DNA of 64,000 nucleotides from Chaetoceros tenuissimus (taxonomy: Eukaryota; Bacillariophyta; Thalassiosirophyceae; Chaetocerotales; Chaetocerotaceae), in NCBI GenBank assembly GCA_021927905.1, contig BLLK01000038.1:1488001-1552000 (forward strand), in the 5' to 3' direction. Under the pieces are notes generated by a model. It was not told the DNA's origin. It worked only from the letters and a program-made list of their open reading frames with translations, and searched no databases. This document shows, in pieces, positions 18,368 to 27,863 of the stretch. How positions within the stretch are numbered: the first letter of the stretch is position 1; each line of letters begins with the position of its first letter. A program made the translations under genes and the position numbers.

Positions 18368-20377
18368 TTAGAACCAGATATCATCTAGCGACACTGAAGG
18401 CCACGAAGAAGAACCAGGTGCTAGACCATTGGGACTGAGTTTCCATTCGTCATCGTTTGGTACAGGGCAATCATTTTCCTTGAGATATTCAAGAATCTCG
18501 ATATGCGAAGACTCGGGATTTGTCGGAATTTTATCGAAATAACCATCAAGGCCATGATGATGATTAAAGCAGTAGGCGTATGCCTCCTTACTTAAATCAC
18601 AGCCATTTTCGTGAGCATACTTTAGCATCTTCAAATTTCCGTTTTTGACTGCGTGTTCACATGTTTTTGCATCCCAAGGACACCCCATATGTTTTAGCCA
18701 CTGCAGAATCCGCATATGATCATTAGCTGCAGCCGTTGCGCAGACATTTTCATTCCAGCTGTATCCGTATTTACGAAGAAGTTTCAATTTCTGAATCACT
18801 TCTGAAATTTTGTTGTCGCGACATTGTAAAGCTGACTCGAAAGCTTCGTCAGTGTCGTGTTGGCCATGAGTTTGTAGACAATCTTCTACTACATCAATGT
18901 TGCCCTGCTCTATGAATCGATAGTATGCCCGCGGGTGCCACGGACATCCATTATTTTTGGCCCAAATCATCGCCTCGTGATTTCAACTGCCTGCCGCATT
19001 CTTCAAAGTTTGTTCATTCCAAGGGCAAGAACGCTCACGCAACCACTTCAATGTGTCAAGTGCTTTCGCGTGATATTTCCTTTCCATTGGTTGTAGATCT
19101 ACTCTCATGGTCAATTTACATGCATCTCTACTCATTGGGCATCCATTTTCGAAGCAATATTCCAACATAGAAATGTTGTGATTTGCAGCGGCGAATGCGA
19201 AAGTATACTCATCCCAAGGGCATCCGTTCTCCCTTACCCATTTCAGAGCTGCGAGGTTATCTCGCTCCACAGCACTATGGCATGTACTTTCGTCCCAAGG
19301 GCAGTTATGGTTTCTAAGCCATTTCAATGTCTTTAGAGCTTGAGCCTTATCATCGTTCCGCAAGGCATACGCGCATGTTTCCTCATCAAAAGGATACTCA
19401 TTCCGTTGGCAAAATTCAAGCATTTTAATACTTCCGCTCACCGCAGCATATGAAGATACTCTGTCAGACAATACTTCATGAAAATAATCAACAGAATTCT
19501 CTTGAACATATTGAAGTATTTCAACATTACCAGTCCTGGCCGCTATAAATGCGACCTTCTCTTGTTCACGAAAGTCAAATGAATCAACACTTTCTTTGAT
19601 ACACCATTTGAGAATATCTAGATCTCCGAATTCAGCCACTGCCTCATAAACATCGATATCAATAAAACTATCCGCACCATACTCCTGATGACACCACTTC
19701 AATATATGAAAATGGCCATTCTTTACTGCAATACTACAAATGAATGAATGCACAAATTGATCATTTTGTAAAATTTCCTTGGTCTTGGTATGAGAGAACA
19801 AATATTCTAGCATTCCCAAATTATCATCTTCGGCTAACTTGTGAAATAGTTTTTCTCCGGAAAGTAACTTTTTGGGATCTAATCCAAATGTAAACGCACA
19901 TTCCACTATATCAGTACGACCTCTAATAGCAGCATTGTAGCAAACTCTCTGCATGAAGTCCACAGGCGCTTCGAGAATAAAACAATACTCTGTGAGCTGC
20001 AAATCACTAGCTACAGCGTCTGCGGTAGTTCTTCTATTATTACCAATATTGAGTAACATATCTGCCGTTATAAAGGCCGAGGTTGCTTGAATACCCAATA
20101 AAGAGTAGTTGATATAGAACTGCTTCGAAACTGGACCAACAGTTACATATTGTCCCGGAATAAAGCTGAAGCAATGCTGCAAGATATCATTTGGCAAGTC
20201 ATTGATGGATGCTGAAGGAAGAAGCTCTTGCGTAGTGCTGCCTGTGTCACTTGTGTGTGCGACTTTCAATCTTTTAGAGTTCATGGCTTGATTTATATGA
20301 CGTTCCCAGTAGTACCTTTGGTCGATGCTAGTAGACGCAGCTGATATAGGAGAAAAAGGCAGAGAGAAATGCTGCAT
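18368..20377 (-). pseudogene. F-box + ankyrin-repeat protein interrupted by one in-frame TGA
   Basis: The first frame (20377-18983, 464 residues) has an N-terminal F-box (INDLPNDILQHCFSFI ... VSKQFY, about 58-95) followed by many degenerate ankyrin repeats of the protist/giant-virus type with the signature NGCPWDExTxxxAAxxxN. It stops at TGA (18983-18985). The next codons, in the same frame, continue NHEAMIWAKNNGCPW and five more repeats to 18368 (200 residues from an ATG at 18970). The TGA takes the place of a residue inside a repeat where glycine is usual (AAGS-x-NHEAM). One nonsense change therefore splits a protein of about 669 residues. The start could also be the ATG at 20284 (MNSKRLKVAH). 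Ankyrin arrays bind proteins; with an F-box they suggest a ubiquitin-ligase adaptor. Confidence 0.75.
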
Positions 20378-20693
20378 AAAAGATACAGAGAGATGAGAGA
20401 TTAAGATGTGATGCTGCTTTCACATTCACCACCGACTGGTCTCATCATTTCATTCCGTTTGAAGTGTGAAGAAGCAAAAAAGAATTCTTTCCTTTGTCCA
20501 TGTCTGACTTTTTAGACGTACTCACGTACGTATACCGTGGTATAGTCAAAGCAAAGGAAAGGGAAAGAGAAAAAAAGAGAGATCTAAAAGATGAAAAATC
20601 GATCGGAAACCAAAAGCCTATTGTTGTGGATCAATACCATCATTTTTTTCCTTGAATGAACAAAATCTTTCAAAAGAAACGAACGAGCTAATG
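20378..20693. other. Intergenic between divergent ankyrin and F-box genes
   Basis: It contains a purine-rich tract (AAAGCAAAGGAAAGGGAAAG) and an ACGTACGTAT palindrome. GATCGGAAACCAAAAG near 20598 is a shortened version of the F-box subfamily A upstream block. The rest of that block is absent here. Confidence 0.45.
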
Positions 20694-21815
20694 ATGAGTG
20701 AAGAACATCTTTTAGGAGAGAAAAGTCGCAAATCTATGGTTTACCAAAGAGAAGTTAGATATGCATTGGAGATACGCATATCTAGAAGCAATGATCCTAG
20801 TCTTTCAGAAAGTGAAAGAACTGTTTTCAAAGAATGGGTAGAGAGATGGAGTGCAGTGCGGGTAATGGATATTCTTCAATGCCGTCACTTCTCAACTTAT
20901 GACTTGGAATATCCGTTTCTGTTTCAATTTGGTCTACAGCAATCTAACTGCAAAACGCCTCTTGCTGTCTATAAGGAGGTACCAGCGAGCGGACATGAAG
21001 GCTTTACTCTCCCTAGCGATGATAATGCCTTGCTACACATTATTGCATTCCTAGATTACTTTACCGCTCATAAAATGACTCTCGTCTCAAAGAGATTCAA
21101 AGGGATCATGCATACCTTCAAGAACATGAGAAGCAACGAAATGCTTGCTTCCATGCCTTTCATTTTAGATGATATGGAAACTGCAAGGTTCGACCCTCCT
21201 GAGCTAACCTTCCGCAAATCATGGCATTCTAAATACGAAGAAGATCACCGAGCCATTCTCTGTGACGATGCCATGGATTTTGCTAATAGGAAAGATTTCT
21301 TCGATTTTGATGATGGATCCGATACACTACACGAAAGGCTATCAGTCGCACTTCGAACTCATTATGCACGGCAATGCATGGATATTTATGAGAGCTTTCC
21401 TTTATCTGCCATTGAAGATATGATTATGGAAAATCCTTTACATAGAAATGGCTACATTAGCTTGGACAAGCCTCAAGTCAGTGAACACAGTGGCTTTGAA
21501 TGTCATCCGTATATTCGATTCAAGATTTTATCTCGGCATCAAGTCTCTCTCCAGCAAGCATGGACAATCTTCGTTGAACGAATCATTGTCAATAGTGACG
21601 AATATTGGCAGTCAAAGAGAAATGTACCTCGTCGGTATTTACTGTGGAGTCTCTTGGCAGCTGCTGATCCATCTTCTATTCACCTTTCCCACGTTCATGC
21701 AGGCTGTGATAGTCGTTGGAGCATCAATGTATATGATCACATTGCTTTATCATTTATAGTAGGTGGTGAGAGAGTAGAAGTTGTTGGAAGGATTGAACAG
21801 TTTGGTGATTATTGA
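20694..21815 (+). CDS. F-box family protein, subfamily A copy 5
   Basis: An intact protein of 373 residues starting MSEEHLLGEKS at 20694. An in-frame ATG three bases upstream is also possible; the longer frame upstream has only a TTG. It has MDILQCRHFSTYDLE, a diverged Cys-containing linker (GLQQSNCKTPLAVYKEV), the F-box (LPSDDNALLHIIAFLDYF ... LVSKRFKGIM), LTFRKSWHSKYE, ALRTHYARQCM, GYISLDKPQVSEHSG, SRHQVSLQQAWTIFVERII and ALSFIVGGERVEVVGRIEQ. Its segment between the ILQCRHF motif and the F-box is the least conserved part. The upstream conserved block is mostly missing, so regulation may differ from its neighbours. Confidence 0.8.
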   Translation: MSEEHLLGEKSRKSMVYQREVRYALEIRISRSNDPSLSESERTVFKEWVERWSAVRVMDILQCRHFSTYDLEYPFLFQFGLQQSNCKTPLAVYKEVPASGHEGFTLPSDDNALLHIIAFLDYFTAHKMTLVSKRFKGIMHTFKNMRSNEMLASMPFILDDMETARFDPPELTFRKSWHSKYEEDHRAILCDDAMDFANRKDFFDFDDGSDTLHERLSVALRTHYARQCMDIYESFPLSAIEDMIMENPLHRNGYISLDKPQVSEHSGFECHPYIRFKILSRHQVSLQQAWTIFVERIIVNSDEYWQSKRNVPRRYLLWSLLAAADPSSIHLSHVHAGCDSRWSINVYDHIALSFIVGGERVEVVGRIEQFGDY

Positions 21816-22149
21816 ATATATAGGTCTATTCTATGCAAAGCTATGCAAAGAAAGATTTGCAAACTACTTGGGGGAAACTAAACTTGGAGATAAGGGGAAA
21901 TTTTTGAGTTTGCAAAGCCTAATCTGATCCTTCTTAGTGAAAAGTATCAAATTGTCGAAATTGTTGAAAAGATGAAAGAATGAATAGCTGCTTCTACACA
22001 TCCAAAATATAATCTAGTTCCTATACTGTAAATACAAATATTTATTATATACTCTTTCAACCAAACTTGCATTAAGCAATCATAGATTTTGTTTCCTGTA
22101 TTTTTGTTATTCACTCTTGCTTTCGAATTCAAAATACGTCAATCAAGAA

Positions 22150-22245
22150 GAAGCGTCATTGAGCAAGAAATGTCATAATACGAACTCTAACGGTCATAAT
22201 TTTTGGAAAGTGAAAGAAGCCAATCGAAAACCACAAAAGCAGTCC
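22150..22245 (+). promoter_or_regulatory. Conserved upstream block of F-box subfamily A (copy 6)
   Basis: It has GCGTCATTGAGCAAG, ATACGAACTCTAACGG, TTTTTGGAAAGTG and GAAGCCAATCGAAAACC in the same order as the other copies. It ends about 65 bp before the ATG at 22312. Confidence 0.6.
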
Positions 22246-22311
22246 AATTAGAGTACCTTCTCATCATAGGGGTAGTGCACAATACTTTCAAACGTTCGAA
22301 ACGATTCAACC

Positions 22312-23465
22312 ATGTCTGAAGAATATCTATTAGGAGGTACAAGTGATAAAACTAGAGAGTATCAGAGGGGTGTGGCGGAAAAGATCGAAGAATGGAGGTC
22401 TAGAAGCAATGATCCTTATCTACCAGAGGAAGAAAGAAATGACTCGAAAGCATTGCTACAGCAATGGAGTCAACCTCATATTATAGACATCCTTCAATGT
22501 CGCCATTTCTCACACAATAAATCTAGCTACCGTGAATTTTCTCTTTCAAGCCATGGTCCCACCTGCTATCGAAAAGAAAAATCACTAATTGCAACCTACG
22601 AGGAGGTGCCTAGAGGACCTAAAGGCTTTACTCTTCCTACCGATGATAACCTCATGCTCCATATGATTTCATATCTAGACTACTTTACTGCTCATAAAAT
22701 GACTCTCGTCTCAAAGAGATTCAAAGGGATCATGACAACTTTCAAGAGTATGAGAAGTAGAGAAATGCTTTCGTCCATGCCTTTCGTTCTGGACCTATTG
22801 GATCGAGAAGACTGGAAGTCCTATTGGCAAAGAGGTGAAGATGTTCCTGAGCTAACCTTCAGCAAATCATGGCATCATAAATATGATCCAGAACATCGGG
22901 CCATTCTATGTGACGACGCAATGGAATTCGCCAACGAGAAACACTTCTTTGAATCTTTTGACGAGCCCAATACACCAGACGATAGGCGATCAATCGCCCT
23001 TCGTACTCATTATGCACGGCAATGTATGAATATTTATTCGTACTTTCCTTTACCTGCTATTGAAGAGATGATACTGAAAAATGAAGTTCATAGAAACGGC
23101 TACATCAGCTTGGACAAGCCACAGATCAGTGAACACAGTGGCGAAGAATGTCATCCGTACATTCGATTCAAGATTGTATCTCGCCACCAAGTCACTCTCC
23201 AGCAAGCATGGACAATCTTCGTTGAACGAATCATTGTCCCTATGACAAATATCATAGATCAGAGATAGACCACATACCACGTCGGTATTTACTGTGGAGT
23301 CTCTTGGCAGCTGCTGATCCGTCATCTATTTTCCTTTCACATGTTCATGCAGGCTGTGAAAAAGGTTTTTCTATACATGTATATGATCACATTGCTTTAT
23401 CATTTGTAGTAAGTGGTGAGAGAGTAGAGATAGTTGGAAGGATTGAGCAATATGGCGAATGGTAA
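22312..23465 (+). pseudogene. F-box family gene, subfamily A copy 6, frameshifted near its 3' end
   Basis: The frame from 22312 (MSEEYLLGGTS) carries IDILQCRHFS, GPTCYRKEKSL, the F-box (LPTDDNLMLHMISYLDYF ... LVSKRFKGIM), LTFSKSWHHKY and RHQVTLQQAWTIFVERIIV. It is then lost at about 23238 and stops at 23268 (318 residues). The other frame continues with YDKYHRSEIDHIPRRYLLW, LLAAADPSSIFLSHVHAG and a family-type end (VEIVGRIEQYGEW) to the TAA at 23463-23465. A net loss of one base, next to a CCC run, explains it. The truncated protein would lack the last 70 residues. It is either a recently broken gene or a base-call error. Confidence 0.75.
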
Positions 23466-23781
23466 TTGCTAGGTATGCAGTAATTCTAATGCGAATTACT
23501 AAAGGGAAAGTGAACCAGGATATTGAAAAACCTTACTTGATGAAAAGAGGCTTCTACTCCTGCTCGCACTTTCTACATTTGTATCTCTTTCTCGATAATG
23601 ATAACATGTAGATTAATTCTATAATTATACCTGATTTACCTTCGCGCAGATCATTTGTATATAATTATTTTATATACTGTCTACATACTGCAAAGGTTAG
23701 CACCTTTATTACACACCCATCATATACAATGGAGAACATATTCTCTCCTTTTTCTACCTTATTCTCTTCGTATCTCCAATT

Positions 23782-24546
23782 CTAACAACTGCGCGCCTCT
23801 ACTCCATCCAGATTCATCTGACAAAGTACCCGAGAACGGATCAGTGCCCATTCATCAAACTTTTCGGAATATGGATTCGCATTCATATAATCCATTGGTG
23901 CCAAGCCTGTGTCATCTTTCTCTTCATAAAGCATTCGACTAATATCAGAATATAATACATCTTCCTCGGATAAATTCTGAATAACTTTATCACAATCAAT
24001 CATACTTTTTCGAAATAATGCATGGACAGGATAGTCTTCATTAGTCCATGCGTTGATGTAATGAATATCCTTGATAGCAGCTGCAGATTCTTTTATAATC
24101 TTGGTACAAGCAAAAGATTCCTCATTTACAACAGCTGTTTCAGGAAGAATCATAATTTTCATCTCAAGGCACAGTTTAAAACATCCACTTCCAAGTTGAC
24201 GTAGTGAAGGAGGTAGAAAATTAGTCGGTCCAAATTCCGATCCAAGGAGTTCACAAAAGAGAAATGCATGATATCCAATATATTCCAAATTTTTAGACCA
24301 GCGCACTTCTACCAATTTCGAACAGCCTGAAAATGCAGATTCTTCTATTCTTATTACTGTATCGGACATTGTCAGTTTCCGCATATTTCCCAATAGATTG
24401 AAAGTGAATGGGGGTATGACCACGACACCTTCGGCAATGATTACATGCTCCCATGAATCTCGTTCCTCTTGTGAATGAACAAGAGGTGAGCGCGTAGAAT
24501 AGTTCCACCATTGTCCACCATTATAAATCACAGTATTCATATTCAT
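23782..24546 (-). CDS. BspA-type leucine-rich repeat protein
   Basis: A 254-residue protein with about four irregular LRR_5 (BspA-type) repeats between residues 35 and 145. They are recognised by the pattern (I/V)IAEGVVVIPPFTF, MSDTVIRIEESAFSGCSKL, LEYIGYHAFLFCELL and LRQLGSGCFKLCL. The C-terminal 90 residues are not repetitive and contain several acidic stretches. No signal peptide is seen, so it is probably intracellular. Proteins of this type are abundant in diatoms and other protists; their roles are mostly unknown. The start could be the first ATG or the one two codons later. Confidence 0.7.
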   Translation of the reverse strand: MNMNTVIYNGGQWWNYSTRSPLVHSQEERDSWEHVIIAEGVVVIPPFTFNLLGNMRKLTMSDTVIRIEESAFSGCSKLVEVRWSKNLEYIGYHAFLFCELLGSEFGPTNFLPPSLRQLGSGCFKLCLEMKIMILPETAVVNEESFACTKIIKESAAAIKDIHYINAWTNEDYPVHALFRKSMIDCDKVIQNLSEEDVLYSDISRMLYEEKDDTGLAPMDYMNANPYSEKFDEWALIRSRVLCQMNLDGVEARSC

Positions 24547-24919
24547 GATAGAATATTCCGAAAACGAAGTTCAAGGACCAGGGGGAGAAGGTATAACAGA
24601 GCTATTGTTCGTTCATGCCAATAGATGCCTAGATTAGAAAGTACCAGCGGGACAAGGCGAGAAGATAAGTTTAATTTGGTCAATATTTCTTATCGCAATT
24701 TCAATTCGAATATTGTATTGATGACAAATACACACACACATCCATCATCTACCACACGTGTAAAGGTCATTGTTTTAATAGTTTAGTAAGTAAAATGGAA
24801 ACCTTCAAATAACGCTTTTGAATTTAATCATATTTTTATGATTTATGGTATATTTTAAGAAGCATCGTTTCTGTCTGGTTCGAAAATAGACCAACCTTCA
24901 CTGCTTGATACTTCCATCA
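24547..24919. other. Intergenic, nothing recognised
   Basis: AT-rich spacer between two minus-strand genes, with a short CACACACACA tract near 24730. No gene or repeat is supported. Confidence 0.4.
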
Positions 24920-26122
24920 TTAAATCTTTCCATTTCTCACTCGGCATGTCAAGGCCTCTTCATTTTGTTCTTCTCTTTTAGCCATGAAATGCGGCGGTTC
25001 CCTCAACTCCTGCGCCGGTGGAACTTCTCCTCCAGCAAATAAAACAACTGAAAAGCGTGAATGCCAAGAAGATCCAGGGAACATTTCAGAGAGCTTGTCT
25101 ACCTTTGGCTTAGTATAAATCAGTATCAGAAATATCCCATAAGGCGAAAAAAATACGGAAAGAATCCATATCGCCACAACGGCATTTGTATTACTCAATC
25201 CTATTATTCCATACCCAATGATCGGTGCACCAAAAGTGGTGATAAATGTTAGTACATAGAACAAGGCTTGTTTGAAAGACTTTTTTGTCAGAGAATTGTT
25301 CTTTTGATTGTCTTTGCTTATTTTCACTTTTTCTCTTTTGGATTCTTCATCGCAAAATTCTTCATTGGAAAGATTATTATCTGCATTCTCTTGGGATGGA
25401 GTTTCATTGTGAGATTCACTCTTGACTTTCCCCATGTCAGAAGAGTTCGAAAGAGTTCTTTCTATGGAATAGACGTGGCATGTGATGGCTGTTAGCAACC
25501 CAAGCAGGATTAGAAAAGACATTCCAAGCATAGCTGCATATATTTTTGAGAGCTTAGGTGCTGATTGACCTCTAGTACATTCAATATAGTCTTCCTCACC
25601 AGGCTTTCCACCACATCCAAATGGACGAGAAGTGATTGAACATGTAGCTCCATATATAACTGGATTGAAAGCTTTCTTCACAAGTACAATGAAAGGAAAC
25701 GCGAGCGCAATGAACCATATCAATATGTGAACATATTTCTCTTCTCTTCTCGCAAAGTTTTGTGGTAAAACTTGACCATTGATCCTTCGAAAAAAGTAGT
25801 AAATCAAAAAGAGCAAATAAAATATGGTCAAAAGAATACCTAAAAGTTGTATACATCCGATAGCATCACATGATTCAGTTGTACCGATCGCAAAAGCACT
25901 GTCTGGCGTATCTTTGGGAGCTGCAAATACAGAAGAAAATAGTGCACTCGACTTGATAATGTCCCCTATGCTTAGTCCAAAGATGATTCGACTATACGGA
26001 GATTTGAGTCCTCTCGGCGAATTGCGTATCATGTGTACAATTGTAGAGGACGCAATGAGCGAGAAGAGTGTTAAAATACACCTGACAATGTGCGATCCGA
26101 TCATATTCCCTTGTTCACTCAT
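24920..26122 (-). CDS. Seven-transmembrane receptor-like protein
   Basis: A 400-residue protein with seven hydrophobic segments at about residues 10-32, 45-65, 90-113, 130-152, 190-215, 285-308 and 315-340. A conserved-looking block around TM2 (SPYSRIIFGLSIGDIIKS) resembles the N/LxxxD region of class A and cAMP-receptor-like GPCRs. Cysteines in the first and second extracellular loops (ESCDAIGC; TCSITSRPFGCGG) could form a disulfide. The third intracellular loop of about 70 residues is rich in Ser, Glu and Lys, and the 55-residue tail is hydrophilic. The topology supports a plasma-membrane receptor; ligand and G-protein coupling are unknown. Confidence 0.65.
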   Translation of the reverse strand: MSEQGNMIGSHIVRCILTLFSLIASSTIVHMIRNSPRGLKSPYSRIIFGLSIGDIIKSSALFSSVFAAPKDTPDSAFAIGTTESCDAIGCIQLLGILLTIFYLLFLIYYFFRRINGQVLPQNFARREEKYVHILIWFIALAFPFIVLVKKAFNPVIYGATCSITSRPFGCGGKPGEEDYIECTRGQSAPKLSKIYAAMLGMSFLILLGLLTAITCHVYSIERTLSNSSDMGKVKSESHNETPSQENADNNLSNEEFCDEESKREKVKISKDNQKNNSLTKKSFKQALFYVLTFITTFGAPIIGYGIIGLSNTNAVVAIWILSVFFSPYGIFLILIYTKPKVDKLSEMFPGSSWHSRFSVVLFAGGEVPPAQELREPPHFMAKREEQNEEALTCRVRNGKI

Positions 26123-26462
26123 TTTCTGCGTACAATGTTTTCTAAATATTTATCTTTTCAAAGCCAAGTAAGATGTACAGTAGACAGTAGATTCAGATGA
26201 TAATAAATATGAATCCGAGAAGCCTTTGTTTTAGGTGTTCGCACGCGCTGCCTGCTGCCAAACCATTGTTTTGCCCAGTGACCTATAAAACCACGACTGA
26301 ATCTTTAAAACCACGACTGATAGAACAATGTGTACGTACTTGATATACTGAGCTGCCAACTGCTGCCAGGGGGATTCGGGAATTCACGTTTCGACGGGGG
26401 TTTATGGAAAAATCTCGACAGAAAAATGGAAAAATTTTAAAAATTCAATGCATCATCCCATC
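26123..26462. other. Intergenic upstream of the 7-TM gene
   Basis: It contains a short direct repeat, TAAAACCACGACTGA twice at about 26285-26321, and two copies of CTGCTGCCA. No gene is seen. Confidence 0.4.
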
Positions 26463-26727
26463 TAGGGTTTCGCATTTCGTGCCGGCACCAAACTGCCAAA
26501 ATTGGAAGGGGGCACCAAGAGGGCCAATGACGTCTCAAGGAAGGAAATAATGGTAATCTAGCTCGAAAATGTATACTCTTTCTCTCCTTTTTACACCCCA
26601 ACATCACTTAAAGGGGTTGTAAGTGATGTATACTAGTTATAGTATATGATAGAAATTAAAGGTATTGAGCCTTGGCACCGAATTGGGCACCACACCTGAA
26701 AATTTTGGCACCAAATGCGAAACCCTA
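26463..26727. mobile_element. hAT-type MITE, 265 bp, with 8-bp target-site duplication
   Basis: The ends are inverted repeats of 21 bp (TAGGGTTTCGCATTTCGTGCC at the left; the right end reads TAGGGTTTCGCATTTGGTGCC on the other strand), 20 of 21 matching. The element is flanked on both sides by ATCCCATC (26455-26462 and 26728-26735), an 8-bp target-site duplication. Short GGCACC motifs are clustered near both ends, as in hAT subterminal repeats. There is no coding capacity, so it is a non-autonomous element that would need a transposase from elsewhere. The TAGGG start and 8-bp duplication are the features of the hAT superfamily. Confidence 0.8.
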
Positions 26728-26735
26728 ATCCCATC

Positions 26736-27863
26736 GTATTTATTTGTATTGCTGTATTGATTAAACAAATTCAATCTATATAATGAATAGACACATTTAT
26801 TATTTTACAAAGCAAAAACGCACTTAGAATCAATCAGTATATCAGTATACGAGAGCTCTTCTTGTGTCGGGAAACCGCATTTTCTACTTTTTTCGATCAA
26901 CAATTTATAACTCGTATGTCTGTACTTCTAACACTGCACACTCATCTGCATTTGAAGTAAATGTAATTTTGAACTTTCAATAAGATCGACTCATAACAAC
27001 TACACTGGCGGAGCCTTGTTCTCTCAAATTGAACTCCGAAATAGTAGCTAATCATCATCAGAGTGATCGAGAAATTAAAAAATTGTCAAAAAGAGAAGCC
27101 ATTCAATCTTCTTATGAAAATTGTCAAATGGATACTTTTCATGTCCATTCCAGCTGAAGCAGAAAATGGAACGAACACATTGAAGTAGCGAATTATTTAT
27201 CAAAGAAGTAAATTGTATGAAATACAAAGTAATGAAAAATATATTGGTGCAGTACCACACTTTTTGTAATATAGGGAAAAGTTGATGAGTGAGAGAATTG
27301 AAGAATGAATTAGCACTACATCTTTTTTTGCGTATTTTGATTAGATAGCTAAGTACGTATGAATATATCCACCTTCCTCCTCTGGCCTTCTCAATTTACG
27401 TTTGCGGGAAGAACAGTTAGAGTAATAACAGAGAGTAACAAAGCTGTCACCAATGCAGGTAATGAAAATGGAATCCTTTTTCAATGTTGAATGAATTGTC
27501 TCCTCTTCATTATCAAAAATACGTAGACTTGGTTGTACCGTAAATTGCCTAATGGCATTGTTTGATCTTTTCCTCTAAAGTAGCAGGTGTTTTGATTAGT
27601 GATTGATCCAACTCTACCCAAAATGAGAAGCATACGAATGAATCTTGGAAAAAGAATCGAATCAAATTAAGTAATAATAATTATTAGTAATTATACAGTA
27701 GTGAAAGTAAAGCAACTGATGAATCAAATGAATCAAAAGCATGTGTAGTAGTATATACAATTTCGCCGTGATTTATACAAGTGTTCTTTTTCTCCTAATT
27801 GTCCTTCTATGCACCCTCATCATGCTCCTCCTAAAGTTGTTTCCTAGATAAGTAGCGAGTAGC
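26736..27863. other. Gene-free intergenic region
   Basis: More than 1.1 kb of AT-rich DNA. Open frames are short and lack protein-like composition or homology to neighbours. No tRNA-like cloverleaf, repeat array or conserved block shared with the rest of the window was found. Confidence 0.4.

Noticed and set aside
18983-18985. TGA in the ankyrin gene as a selenocysteine codon
   Set aside because: The position is an ordinary glycine site in the repeats, no catalytic context exists, and no SECIS-like hairpin was recognised downstream.
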